Positions 23,822-36,643 of a stretch of 64,000 bases of DNA are shown piece by piece (the first letter of the stretch is position 1; each line of letters starts with the position of its first letter). The translations under genes and the position numbers were made by a program. Source of the stretch: Amaranthus tricolor. Its lineage: Eukaryota; Streptophyta; Magnoliopsida; Caryophyllales; Amaranthaceae. The stretch spans positions 11,577,589-11,641,588 of the forward strand of contig NC_080056.1 of assembly GCF_026212465.1 (NCBI RefSeq), written 5' to 3'. The notes beneath the pieces were generated by a model that saw only the letters and a program-made list of their open reading frames with translations, was not told the origin of the DNA and did not search any database.

Positions 23822-26800
23822 TTAAGTGGTGAGAGACGACCCGATCCTGACAGGCTTGAATCTTCCCACAACTCTTCGTACATACTCATACACAACAAGG
23901 AAAACACCGAAAAGATAAATCAAGAAACCATTCAATTTTTCGAATACTCTATTCATGGATGATAGACTGCTTCTCGCGGCTGAGGTTGTGGTGCTCAATA
24001 TCATCATTTGTCGGATCCAATCTGAAAAGGAAGCAAACATAAGAATATAGCTGCTGCTTCCATACAGATAACTGACAAGTAATGCGCAGCGTGCATAATG
24101 TTGGATCCTCATAGTTGGTGAATGACAATGTGAGTATAACCCATCTCAGGAGCTTCAAGGAGTAAAACAAATCTGTCTCCAAGTTTGGTATAATCTCGGT
24201 GGCCTTTTTATAGGGGTAGGTGTATTTAAGGTTTTATTTAGCTAAGGGTTGTTGTGGAATAGAATCATGTGAGATATGATCGAATCCCAAAGTTTGGTGA
24301 CTAATGCGTTGGGGTCGAAGTATTCGCAAGTGCATACCTGAGCTTTTCTTATCAGGTAAATTGGTCCATTCATTCAGGTTTGTCTTGCATTCTGATGCCT
24401 TTATCAAATCGAGAAGTGCTTCGTTTACCTGAGATTTAACAGAAAAAGCAAATTTGCTGATGATGATACCACATGAAATCTTACAAGAACGCCCTCTTCC
24501 TAAGGTGACTCCAACTACCAATACATTAGTACTGCTTAAAAGGTCTAGATATCTTCAACAAATCATAAAAACAACAATGTTTCTTAGCCGCAATGCCATT
24601 AAGTGGCTCCCAACTAGGATGGGATTTGAGGGTTCGGATGTACGCAACCTTACCCTTGTTACACACTTGTTAGTGATAGCAAAGAGGTTGTTTCCGATTG
24701 ACCCTTGTTAGCAAATATCATTTTCACCTTCACATAAATAAGTGCACGTAATTTAATAAGCCATTTTACAATAGTCTTTATAATTCAAAACCAAAGAACT
24801 ATAAATCTTTATGGGAAATTCCATGTTGTAACCCTGAAGTTTCGGCTTTTCCACGTGGTAGAAAAACATTTTTTTCAATCCACGCAGTGACCTTGACCTT
24901 CCAACTTTTCCACGTGGTAGACAAAAAGAAAGTTTCTTTTGCTAACTTTATGCTATTTTTACCCAACATAATGACATGTTTTTTCATAAAACGAACGTAG
25001 TGATCACCCTAATTAACCACGTATTTCAAAATCAAGTCGAAATAAGTGCTTAATTTAACCAAAAACTTAACATTTTGTCTACTATAAGGAAAAGTTGAAA
25101 GCTCAAAATCAACACGCGAATTTAAAAAAAAATTGTGCAAAAGCCAAAAACTCAGGGTCACCACATAGAATTTCTCAATCTTTATTCATAAGAAACCCAT
25201 ATTTTAGATTTACAGAAAAATCATTGATACCTCATTGGTCCTCTCATGGCTCACTAAATGTCCTCCATGTAGATCCACCATTCTCGCAAAAGGATGCAAC
25301 TTCTCTGCCAGTCTTTTGGCATGGCTAATTTGAGCTATAATGTCATGCCTTCCATGAATGACAGAGATGAGGATACCAGCTGAGCGAATTCGTTCAATGT
25401 CTGTTTTGGTCACTTTATGAGTCCAACATGCATTAATTTGCCCTTCAAAACCATGATTAGACTGCATCCCAGTTTTTGAAATGCCTTTGACATATTCCTA
25501 CAGTAGCAAGTGAAGTGTGAATTTAGCAGTGAATGAGATACTTATCAAGCATAGTACAGATAGCTGTGGGCTAGCTTAGTCTCTGCTGAGTCCTATTCAT
25601 CATAAAGAACACACATATATGAAGAAACCATAAAAGTTTATAAAAGAGGGAACACATGAGAACTTACTTTTACATTTACACATGTTTATGCTAAAACTTA
25701 TGTTTCATGTTTTCCTTTTAAAAAAGAGTTTAAAACTGTATCGAAGAAAGATCAAGCTTATTATGACGATAACATGGGTTCGATTAGATCAAGCTGCACG
25801 TTAGCAATGTGCGATATAAGCAAATATTATCCATAGAAGAAATCTGTTGAATGTATTGATCAAATAGTTTATCTATGTGTCTATGCCTCCATAGAAGAAA
25901 CCATGTGGCACCTCTAAATGAGAGTTTGACTCCTAAAAAGATCCCTAACTGAAAAAATAGCCTTTACAGTCAGATTCCTGGGAAAAGGAGGGTTGCAATA
26001 GGTAGGCGAGATAAACAGAAATTTGTCACATTCACTACCAGGCACCAACAGCCAATTATTCTCTTAGGATTGAGGATGTTTATAAGAGAAATATACTTGC
26101 CTCTTCAAGTTCATGACACCAAAGACTTCTACCTAGTTAGAGGAAATTTAATAATAAATATAATAAAAAGAATACAGTCCATGCTCGGACAGGAGTTGGA
26201 AGGTTGATTGATGTGGGGTTTAGAAAGAGCAAATTGTGGAAAGAGTAAAGATATTACTGGCAAAGTAGTGGAAACTAGTCAATTCTACATTGTGACTTTG
26301 AAAGAGGAAACTAAAGTGGTTCACAGTTAATCTAAAACAACTTGTTTGTTAGTGATATCACAAACAAGGGTAAAGTTGCATACATTCGACCCCTCAAATG
26401 CCACCTTAGGTGGAAGCAACTTAATGGCATTGGGGTAATCTAATGTAACGTATCCCATCAAATCCCTCCCACTTATTATCTAAACAAAAGATTTTTCATT
26501 CCTTAAAATCCTCCCCTTTCTTCTCCTTGATTTCCCCTTATTTAAACAAAATGTAAAAGTTCTCAAAATTAAGATAATTTTTAAACGTTCAAACTTCAAA
26601 TGTTTAGAAAAATTAGAGGTTAGTTGAAGTATTTTGCATTCAAAGTCTGAAATTTCTAGGATATTAATGGATAAAAATGAGTGTAAAATTTGAGATACAA
26701 GAAAGAAAAAGTCAATATTGTTGGCTAGGTAACTTGATAAAGCTTTATCCCTTACATGTAATATGCATATTCTTTTTAAATATTCTTAAAATCATGCAAT

Positions 26801-29800
26801 ACATCAACTACAAGAATGTATACGATGCTCATGTTCAATTATAGAGTGAGGAAGGTTCATGATTTTCCTTCCAAATATTTCCAAAGAAGTAAATAGACAT
26901 AACTCCTTTCTATTCCGCTTTCTTTCCTTCTTAACCAATTTTTATCCTACTAAGAGATGAGTCTTTTTTTTCCTGACAATGCATTCCCTTCATTTCCCTT
27001 CCCTCCCTTTCACTCCCCTCCCCTTCCCTTCCATCTTAAAACTCTATCTAAACAAAGTGGAAAAGTTTTCTCACATTTAAGAAAAACGATGTAATTGAAA
27101 ATATTATAATTTGAAAATGAGATAAACTTGCAATAATTTGAAATATTATAATTTAGAGAAGAGAAAAAAAAGTTTTTCATTCATTGGTATAAATTCAACT
27201 ACTAACCAATTAAATTGGGACATTAGAGAAAGATTAGAGGCAATGATGATCCCATACCGTTTGCTCTGGGCATAAACAGTTGGGTGCTCAAATTAAATTT
27301 CACTAACAATGGTTCATCCTCTAATTCTTAACATCATGGGCCTATAAGCTTATAACCCCATAAACTCTAGTTAATCGAAGACCATAATTTGATTTTAAAT
27401 TTGCCATATAGAAGTATGATAAAGAAATAGAAACAAAAGTATTTTTGCAGTGAGCCAGTGATTATCTATAGTTCAATTAATTGAATATCATTGTTGTATA
27501 AAGAAATTAGCATGGTAATTGATTTGAGGTTGACTTTAGAGTGTGTATATTTTAATTTTTTATGTGCAACATACAAGTGCATAACAAAATGTAGCCTTTG
27601 TAATGGGAATGTTATTTTATGTATGATGGATTCATAGTAATAGGAATTAAAAAAGTCAATATTCCATTACTGATCGCTCCCTTTCCCTTCCCTTCCCTCC
27701 TATTCCCTCTCCTTCTTTTACTTCTTAGGTATCGCCTGGAATCCAAAAACTAATTTTCGGATAAATTTTAATAGGTGAAAAAGCCAAGGAGAATATTTGA
27801 AGGGAGAAAATAACTGTTAGAGAACAATCGATATGGTTTGACATATTTACAAGGAAAATGTTAGATTAATCCAGATTTTAGACCAAGAGAGAAAGAACCT
27901 AACTAAGCCCACCCCGCATTCTACCGGAAACTGTCGCCTCAATCATGTTGTCACCAAAAGATCACCACTACGAAAGAAGAATGTTAAAAATTCTAAATTT
28001 TCTATAAATTGCTTCAAGATCACGGTCTAAAATCATTAAAATCAATAAAAATCAAAAGATTTTGAACACTTCCTCAACGATTTGCAAAATTCTATATGGT
28101 GATTCCGTCCCTCTCTCAAGCTCAGTAATGGCGTCTTGAGTTGATGGAATTTTGACCTATACTTCCAGTCCTAAAACTTTTCCATGGAGGAATAAGAAGA
28201 TTTGATTTGCTACTCAAACATCAGATTTCTATTTTGGGGTTTAAGTGAGTTTTTAATATAATTTTCTGGCACTTTATTTTTTTGTTTGAGATCCGCAGTT
28301 TTAGTATTGGTATGAAGATGAAGAGGCAGGATTGGTATGACATGGAGAGGCAGATAAATTTGAGTTTTTTCTGTTGTAATATTACTCAAGGGTAGGGTGG
28401 AGTACTCTATTACTCCTTTATTGGGGGGAAATTTTACGAGCCCAATTATTTTCCTTGAGTCCACACTATTATGACTTTTTACCGGGGTACTTTTTAGCTT
28501 TAGTTCACCCAATCCAAGCGGGTCCTTAAATTGCTATCCAAACAAAGTGTTAAGGTTGAAAAATGTCAACACGGGCCATTGCGGAATTATCTTTGTTGAT
28601 ATGAAATGAAATTACATCACTACCACTTGAAAAGCAAAGAGCTTCTGTCACACAAAACAGCTTTTGCACCACTAAAACTTGTCTATAATGTGGTATGTTT
28701 TCAGGATGCTAACCTGATATAAAATTGATCGTCTTGTTCTCTGTCCAACACACTCAGCAAGATAATCCTGTACCCATCACCAAAATTCTTATGAGTATCT
28801 TCTATCACTATGATTTGTCATGCAAGAAGGCAAAAGCATCCAAATACAGTTTTGTCATTATGACTTCATGAGTCCTGATTAGTTTTTGCAGCATAATCAA
28901 ACAAAGAAATTAATTTACTTGGCTATAATGTGTATCCAAGTCCACAGCAGCCCTTTCCTCTGGTGTCTTGGCCAACAAGAAGCGCACCGCAACTGATAGA
29001 GTTAACCGGTCAAGCTGAAATAAACAATGGCGAAGTCATTCAAGAGAGAATTAAATTCAGCATCATACTGTATTAATTCCAATAAGACATTGCTATTCTT
29101 AATATAATTGAGATATTAACTCATTATTGATCTTGTACTAGTCTGCTTACCCAGTAAAGGGCTATTCTCACGTTTCAATTTCCATTAAAAACAACAAACT
29201 TTAACATCCAAGTGTTTCCGCATGACTACAACACAAGAAGAATATGAGGCTTTCTTGTTTTAAAAATGATGGAAGTCCAGAATTTAACCTTTCTATTCTT
29301 TGTAGTCTCCACTCAGTAACCCCCCCTCCCCAAGGTGTGTAGATAGATTGAATTCAGAAAGTTATATTGATGCTCATTTAGGTTCTCGAATTGCTTAGTT
29401 ACACGCAGTACACTTAAAACAAAGACAAATAATGCTAACTTTGAACATGGCAACAAAAAACAATTGACTCGGAAGAAATAGAAGGATCTAGCCGTACCAG
29501 AATTTGAATATTATGCATGATCTTGCAAAGAAATATTGTCAATTTAAAAACATGTACTTAATTTCCATGCTTCCAAGAGGCTATAAGAAAGGAAAGGTCC
29601 ATGAAGCTTTCTATTCAGTTTTCTTTATATCAACAACAATGTTAAGACCTCCATCCAAAATATGAGGTCGGCTACATGAACCGTAACAAACTAAGTTGAG
29701 ATCATTGGTTACAATTATTGTACTTCATTTGGTCCTATCTATCACTATATCTACAACTACAAGTAAAAATAGTTGTTCGTTTATAATCTCCTCCTCCATT

Positions 29801-31997
29801 CATGCCTATCCAATGCCATATACTTCTATTTTATCGAAAGACCATTATATTTCAATTTATTAGTTATTGAAAATATTCATAAATACACCAATATCCCCAT
29901 CCAAGAAGAATTTCAATAAGCGGATCATTAATCAAATATCAAGTCAATCATACCGATTGTTGCACTGGGAAAAAATCAACCAATACCAATCAATCTACAT
30001 ATAGTAGAGATACATACATATAAAATACTACTACTTATGCTTAAAATAACAATTCAACCTGCACCATATATCATGAGGATAACAATACATTTAATATGAA
30101 AGGGTTGCCATGGTCCATACCTTTGGAAGACATTGAAATCCTCCTCCAGTTACATTAAGTAATGCTAAAGACAAAATTCTGTCAGGCACTAAAGCCGCCA
30201 ATTTGCAGGCTATCATACCTCCTGTTAGAACACAAGGGAAATATCAGAAAGCTAAGCTTTCGAATGGCTTAAGCAATGGTTCAAAAGCAAGAATCGATCA
30301 GTCCCCAATTGAACTCACCCATTGAATGCCCAAAAACATGTGCTTTTTTCCAGCCCAAATAATTTATTAGGGCTATCGTATCTTTCGCCATGATCGTTGT
30401 ACTGCATCAAACAACAATACCACTTCATCAATCAAAAAACATCATTTGGGTAGAAACAATCACATGACTCATTCAAGTAATTGTCAACTAGCATAAGTTC
30501 AGGTCATCAACATAGCCATCTTTCTTCACTAGTTCAGCAAACAACAGCTCATTTGTCAAAAAGCATAATTATTAATTACCCTCTTGCAATCAGGGTCAAC
30601 AGAAAGTTTACCAATTCAAATTCATATTCAAACAACATACCCAACTAAAGTAGGTACCAGATACTTTCATAGTTCCAAAATATCTCAAAAAGTAAAGAAG
30701 TAACATATAAATTGAACTTTTGAGTCAAGACATTTATAATCAACTAATCACTAACAAGCTTGACAATTTGAACTAAATTGATTATCTCTTACAAAAATAT
30801 CTCAATTCACATTTCGCAATCAAGTTACTAGTTCAAAATTCACATTTCATAGAATTAACAATATAGTGAATAACATTTAACAAAATTAAGCATAGAGAAT
30901 TATGGGTTGGCCAAAGCTCTTCCTTTCACCATTTTGAAAACAATTCGATTCTCAACACATACATGCTTAATTATCTCTCCCTTGCCCTACACCCGATAAA
31001 AGAAATAAGCATAATCATTATCATCATCATCATTGTACCCGGAGTATCCTGATAGTAAAACAACAAGCATAATCATATAAAGCAAAAGAACTACAGACAC
31101 CTTAATTTGAGGAACCCACAAATAAAATGTCAAATTGAACATAGCTCCCAAATGAGGAATCATTTCATCATTCAAAATTACATAATTTCAAAAAAAAAAT
31201 TTACGAATTACGGCCTTAATGTTTTGTATATTTTTTGCGAATTAAAGTTTACAGATTCAGACCAAAAATACATAGCTCCGACCAATGGTCGGAATTCCGT
31301 GTTTTGGCCTAATCCTGTAAACTAAAAAATGAGGTTGTAATTCGTAAAAATGCAAAATTTTGAGTCTGTAATTCGAAAATTATTTTTAAAAAAAATTGCA
31401 TCTTTGCCCCCAAAACACTCAAAATTGACTAAATGACAGGACAACAACAGCAATAATAGCAACAATGCATAGCATTTAATCCCAAAAGATTGGTCGGCTA
31501 CATGAATCAAAACATCTGGTCATTTTGTTGAATTCTCATTCTCCATTCATACATGACATAATCATAAGGATGAAGTATATGATATTCGTCAAACAAAGCT
31601 TACGTGTACTCGGATTTCTTAGTGGGAACGGAGCTCCGACCCATACCACGATTATCAAATGCACAAACCTCCACACTCCCATTGCATAACCCCGCATCAT
31701 CAACCGTTGATTTTTCATCATTTGGAATATCAGTCCCTGCAAATCGTTTGATTTGAGGCCCCCATGAATCGTGGGTTCCAGCTAAACCTGATCATTTAAC
31801 ATTAAAAAATTCATCAAGTTTTTAACAAACTAAAATAAGCCAGAAAAATTGACAAAATCTAGATTCAAAAATCAACAGAAAAATGAATCACCAATAATCA
31901 AAAGAATTTTTATAGGTCCATTTCCATATGTTCTATAGAAAATTCGGGTCCCATTTTTTGAGGTGGATTCCTCACCAGAAATATTGCAATACGGCAT
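23822..31997 (-). CDS. Alpha/beta hydrolase-fold protein with C-terminal membrane segment (9 exons, 393 aa)
   Basis: Minus-strand exons are 31997-31892, 31787-31604, 30401-30319, 30221-30121, 29014-28919, 28767-28714, 25497-25231, 24428-24338 and 24021-23822. They sum to 1182 nt, and all junctions keep frame with GT-AG borders. The protein starts MPYCNISGEEST. It has the oxyanion-type block ILLIIGLAGTHDSWGPQ near residues 30-47, the nucleophile elbow GHSMGG with Ser123, the acid in HGRHD (Asp260) and the base in LHGGH (His288). The catalytic triad is therefore complete. A hydrophobic stretch GFLIYLFGVFLVVYEYV at about 359-375 followed by basic residues suggests a C-terminal membrane anchor. 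It resembles widely conserved plant alpha/beta hydrolases of unknown substrate, and I do not assign a reaction. The 3.2-kb intron 6 holds repeats. Confidence 0.9.
24591..24708 (+). repeat. SINE-like repeat S1, copy A
   Basis: The best preserved copy of the family: AATGCCATTAAGTGGCTCCC, then GGGTTCGGATGTACGC, then AACCTTACCCTTGTT and AGAGGTTGTTTCCGATTGAC. It lies in hydrolase intron 7 in the opposite orientation to the gene. Related words occur in many plant introns. Confidence 0.65.
26361..26436 (-). repeat. SINE-like repeat S1, copy B
   Basis: On the minus strand it carries AATGCCATTAAGTTGCTTCC and then CGAATGTATGCAACTTTACC, the same order as copy A. It lies in the large hydrolase intron 6 (25498-28713). 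Confidence 0.6.
26440..28210. other. Interior of the 3.2-kb hydrolase intron 6
   Basis: Non-coding. It carries several clusters of CCCTTCCCTTCCCT-like pyrimidine-rich words (26500-26545, 26980-27050, 27680-27720) joined to CTAAACAAA motifs, typical of decayed miniature TIR elements. No clean ends or target duplications were found, so no individual elements are claimed. Confidence 0.4.
29637..29900 (-). repeat. RTE LINE 3'-end fragment in a hydrolase intron
   Basis: On the minus strand it contains TTCATGTAGCCGACCTCA then a GTTGTTG tail near 29637. This is the common 3' end of plant RTE LINEs, where the words encode the HVADP tail. It lies in the intron between 30120 and 29015 and is 5' truncated. 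Confidence 0.5.
31436..31595 (-). repeat. RTE LINE 3'-end fragment in a hydrolase intron
   Basis: On the minus strand it reads GATTCATGTAGCCGACCAAT followed by a TTGCTGTTGTTGTCC tail. The translation begins MIHVADQSFGIK, matching the conserved C-terminal tail of RTE elements. It is another 5'-truncated insertion, in the intron between exons 2 and 3. Confidence 0.6.
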
Positions 31998-32125
31998 CGT
32001 TTTGAAGTGCCTATTTGTAGAGAGGAGAGAGCTTTGGGAGAAAGAGAATGAGAAAGGAGACTTTGAAAATATGAGATTTTTGGAGCAAATTGAGAGAAAA
32101 GTAGCGAGCCAAAAATGACGAACAT
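31998..32125 (-). promoter_or_regulatory. 5'UTR/promoter-proximal region of the hydrolase gene
   Basis: An open but unconserved sequence rich in CTCTTTCTC words on the minus strand precedes the ATG at 31997. That ATG was preferred over an upstream one near 32125 because conserved protein begins at MPYCNIS. No clear TATA box was seen. Confidence 0.35.
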
Positions 32126-33594
32126 ATATAATGTCGAGGAATTGGGGCGACTATTTTATTTATTTTATTTTATTTTTTATTTCTTAAATGAATGGGTGAG
32201 AGAAACAGGGAGGATAGGTATGTATGGATGATTCATGAAGGTGTAAGCTTGATATGCATATGGGTCACGTCACTTTATCAGTGCTTAATGTGTTTAAAGT
32301 AGATTCGATGATAAAATAATCACTTATTTTTATAATTGAATTTGATTTAATCCGACTTAAAAGTAAATTTATATTTATGTAAATATCAATATAGATAAAA
32401 ATATGATTTTAAATCCACCCAAAATATTTAACCCAAAATCGGTCAGATATTCCAAATGAACACCTCTAATCAGTGGTATCTTAAAATATTTTGGATTCTT
32501 ATAGTTATATTTATGTATTATAATATTTAATTTTTTTCAATTGTTACCTTATTTTTTTTAAAAAAAAATTATCAGTGTTTCTCTTTTTTGTATATTTTCC
32601 AATTTTCAAACCTAAAACATAAAGAAAAAAGAAATACCAACTCACTCCACCACCCTTTCCACCACCATCCTCTCATCCCCAATCCCCAGTTTAGCCCTTA
32701 CCCTAGCCCAACCGGCAACCACCACTCACTAAATCACCCCTTCTCACCTTTAGTAGACCCTAGCCTCAATTGCCGCAAACTAAACCATCAAAACCAAAAA
32801 CACCGTTTGAGTTAAGCCGACCCCATATTTGATTTTTTTTGACCAATTTGTCTCTTTTCATAGTTACATTTGAAAATAAGTTGAAATATAACTTAATATA
32901 TGTTTTTTTTATTATTTTACTTATCTATTTCAAAAATTCTCTTTATAATGGGATAGTCTATCATCTTAAGTCTTTCTCTTATATTTTGGAAGAAGAAATT
33001 AGAAATATAAGAGTTCACACAACACTACAACCTTGGGAAAGACAATCTTTTTTTATGCAACTTCTATTAGATATCTATGTTGCTTTTTTTTTTTAAAATC
33101 TTTTTGGAATATTTTTTTGGGATAATCTTTTTAGAAATAATTCCTTTAGACCAGCCAAGATTATGCTTGATCGAACAGGGGCTTTGAGGTATGTTGGATC
33201 TATTCTTTCTAAAATAATTCTTGATTTTCTAAAATTAATCAGTAAAAAATTAGAATTTGTACACTTTTAATCTAATTTTTTTTATCTACTCTCCCTCGCC
33301 GTTTTTATTCATAAATCTTGTATTTTTCTGTCTATTTAATTTGCAGCATTTTCTATTTTTATCTGTCTTACTTTATTTGTATTATTTTTATTTTTAACAC
33401 TCTTTTAATTTCATCCACATAATTCATTATCTCCTTTCAATTATTACCATTATCCATCTTTTACTTAAAAAACAACTTTATTCATTTTCAACGGTTTTTT
33501 TTTTCTTATTTTAGAGTATCATTTTAAAAATGATAGATTATGACTAAAATGTTATAGAAATAAACTATTTTAAATTTGAATAAATTTACCTAAT
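32126..33594. other. Intergenic stretch
   Basis: No supportable gene. A C-rich patch at 32640-32790 is open on the plus strand but is low-complexity and unlike any known family. Confidence 0.45.
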
Positions 33595-35456
33595 TGATAC
33601 ACATGCTTTATGTACATTTTATCCCTTAATTTTAACTCATATTTATGTCATCCTTATGCTTTAATGTCGAGGATTTTACACTTTTTGGTACTGTGTTTGT
33701 TGTTTTGCCAATTTCTGTAGGTTTTCCTTCATTATCAAGCCGTCACAAGCACTAATTATATTTATCCTCTTACTTTCGGAGGTTTGGTGACTTTAGGAAC
33801 TAAGGTGGTGACAAAAGGGAAGTCAAATTAATGAAAAGAAGCCCAACCAAAGAAAAGGTACATTTTTCGATTTGCAAATGCAACAGGGTTCACTTATAAT
33901 GATAATACCCTTCACTACACTTGAAATTTGATAGGTTTTTTTGATTGCAAATTAAACCTGGGTTCATTAGCTTCGAAACGATTGGTCACATGCCCGATTC
34001 CTATAAGAAACGTCCAAGTTATGACATTTCAAAGACGCGGTGCGTACCAGGTACAAACCAATCGACTGGTCGACCAGGACCAGTCGACCCAACTGTTTCA
34101 GGTTTGCGGATAACTGTTTGCTTTTTGACCCGTGATTTCTTACCTCATGCTTCCTCCAATCTTTCTCCTTGCGTGCTTCAGATCTCCTACTCCTGTGCAT
34201 GTAGTGCTAATGATGGAGGAGGTTGCTTGTTGGACCATCTCTACAATCATCATGAAGGCAAGTGGATGAGCACTTGAAATTGGCTATAAATATCCCTAAG
34301 GTTCTCAAGGGAAGTCACACCCATCAGCTCAAAAGTTGAAGTTAGCTTTATCCTCTCTTCTTCCTTAGCATATTCATCCTTTAGTGTGTTCAAAGTAACT
34401 CTTTAATCCAAAAACTTTTCCTAGACTTCACTTAAACATTTCATTTAGCATATTAGTTCCTAATTTCAAGCTTTAAGTTCTAATTTAGTTGATAAATATT
34501 AATAGCTAGAAGTTCTTTTCATTTGGTAATCAATCAAAGTACTTGGATATTCCAGAATTTTGTGGGTTTGAATGTACAATTTGTTGTAGAGCATTTGAAT
34601 ATAAATTACATTGAAGTTCTTGTTCTTATCATAGTTGTCTTCAACCCCTCCATAGTTGAGGGTAGTAAATTCTTCTAAACTCTTACTTCTATTTAGTTTA
34701 TTGGAAAAACCCATAGATGATATGATGATTTATGTGTATATTTCATTAAACATGAGTGAGTAGTCCACTTTCTAGAGTTTGAGGATGTAGTTAACATATT
34801 AATTTGCTTATGGGGAAAATGGGTTGAGTATAAATATGTGCATGAATGAATATGTGAGTTCCACAATAAGGAATCAAAAGTCCATTTCGATCTCTATCCA
34901 TGGACAGTTTATGTTGATTGAATGTATTGAACACTTGTGAAGAATGATTTCATGCTAGTAATGAGTAGCCTAGAAGCTAACTTTATTAGGATTCTTTCGA
35001 GACCTAGTTAGTCTTTAGTATGATGAACCATGTCTATCTTGTATGATTGCTTCTCGTTCAACATAAATTGGAAGTTATAAGCATATATCAGAAAGTTAGT
35101 AGTATGGTTGAGTTCTACGCCCAGAAGCGGAATCTCCTAAACCATATTAATAACTATATAGTTCCTATGCTAATAAGTTGTGGAGTTAAAATAGAAAGAC
35201 TTTTCTCATCATAAAACTTGATTAAAAAATATTTTCAACCTATCCCTTTAGTAAATTAAGAAGTTAACTCCCCAAACTCTAGTCTTTACTTTATTATTTG
35301 ATACTTGTCACATAAATATTTTCCTACGGATCGACCCTTTACTTACCACTAATGCTAGTCATTGGGAGTATTTAAGGTGTATAATTAAATTATTGTATAG
35401 AGCAGGTTTAGTCAAATCATCAACGACCATAGGACTACAACTCCGAACCTCTATCA
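33595..35456. mobile_element. Probable solo LTR of a retrotransposon
   Basis: The segment starts TGATACACATGCTTTATGTA and ends AACCTCTATCA, giving the inverted TGATA/TATCA ends expected of an LTR. The flanking 5-mers CTAAT (33590-33594) and CTTAT (35457-35461) differ at one base. Inside are a TATA-like GGCTATAAATATCCC at about 34281 and a GGATCGACCC block near 35330 typical of gypsy LTR tails. There is no coding sequence. The boundaries are inferred from sequence ends, and no second copy is available for comparison. Confidence 0.45.
34062..34087. repeat. Short perfect inverted repeat in the solo LTR
   Basis: TCGACTGGTC and GACCAGTCGA are exact inverse complements separated by GACCAG. The result is a compact hairpin about 200 bp upstream of the TATA-like sequence. 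Confidence 0.85.
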
Positions 35457-36638
35457 CTTATACAATTATATGACTGATTAATTTGAAAAAAGACTTGTTT
35501 TTAATAGAAAGTTATAAGTCGTTTCGGATACACAGATAAAAATCATATATTAGTTTTTCCTCTTTTATATCATTTCATAACAAAATTATATAATATATTA
35601 TGATCGAAATTTTATAAAAGAAAATATTTTTTAAATTTAATTAAATTATATTTTACCACCTTAAATCCATGTAAAATCATACAAAGTAAACATTTTTTTG
35701 TATTGATATAAGCACTTATAATGACAAATTGAATTAAATCACATGCACTATATAATCCAATTTAGTTGGTTGTATTGTTTTATGTGTCAAACTTTTATAA
35801 GGATGTGATTCGAAATTTTTCAATCTTTAAACAAATTAAATTATATAATATAATATTAATTTGAAAAAATATGTATACTTCATCGGTTTTAATATACTTG
35901 CTACATTTCAACTATTACTTAATTTATTTTGTTGATTTGATCATATATATCTTAATAATGCATAATTAAAAATTTTAAAATTTTAATTGTGAAAATATAC
36001 AATAAAATGATTTATACATAATTTCACCTGACTATACAAAAATACCTGTGTAGCAAGTTTTTTAAAAGGAATTAGTATAATTTGGCATTTTAGGGTTAAG
36101 AGAAAAAAAGGTCAAAAATAGCAAACGAAAATGGAGGATTTGTTATTTTTGGTAAAATGAAATTCTATTTATATGGAAGTTTCACTATTCAAGTTCTCCA
36201 AAAAAACAATGGCAGCCAACGTCACCAATATCGGATCTTTTCGGTTTATAAATACAACAACTACTTCCAAACCCTTTCCATAAAACCTCCTTTAAACCCT
36301 GTTTTATTCCACAACAATTTCAAAATCTATCTTTTAAAACTAACTCACTAAAACCCTTCAATTCCCATCAATTTATTCATAAAAATGTGCCGAAATGTTC
36401 TCTAATTTTACCTCAATTCAAACCTCGAGTTCGATTAGGGTTATAAAAACTCAATTATTGACTGCTACAGCTTCTGAAATGGTTAAATTGCTGAATTTAT
36501 AGTGATGTTTTAACGATTAGAATTTTGTTATCTTGGTTACCTAATATACCTTGAGAGATACAACCTTTGACTGTCGACCCTTTTTTAAGTCTTTTTTAAA
36601 AAAATAATTCCACCCTATTTTGGCTTTTCTTGTACTTG
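35457..36638. other. Stretch upstream of the Tat element, possibly a decayed gene start
   Basis: No intact gene. A plus-strand ATG at 36209 (MAANVTNIGSFRFIN...) opens a short frame that looks like a transit-peptide start but stops within 25 codons. Other frames downstream to 36500 are open and Ser/Lys-rich. This may be the wreck of a chloroplast-protein gene, but no family is recognised. About 35890-36060 resembles a MITE remnant. Confidence 0.3.
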
Positions 36639-36643
36639 GTACT

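Noticed and set aside
23949..24182. Alternative C-terminus of the hydrolase (LDPTNDDIEHHNLSREKQ frame)
   Set aside because: The preceding exon leaves one base over, which selects the other frame (DWIRQMMILS) with its membrane segment.
24454..24711. An 85-codon plus-strand frame over 24454-24711
   Set aside because: It overlaps the SINE-like repeat in a hydrolase intron, and other copies of that repeat are not open.
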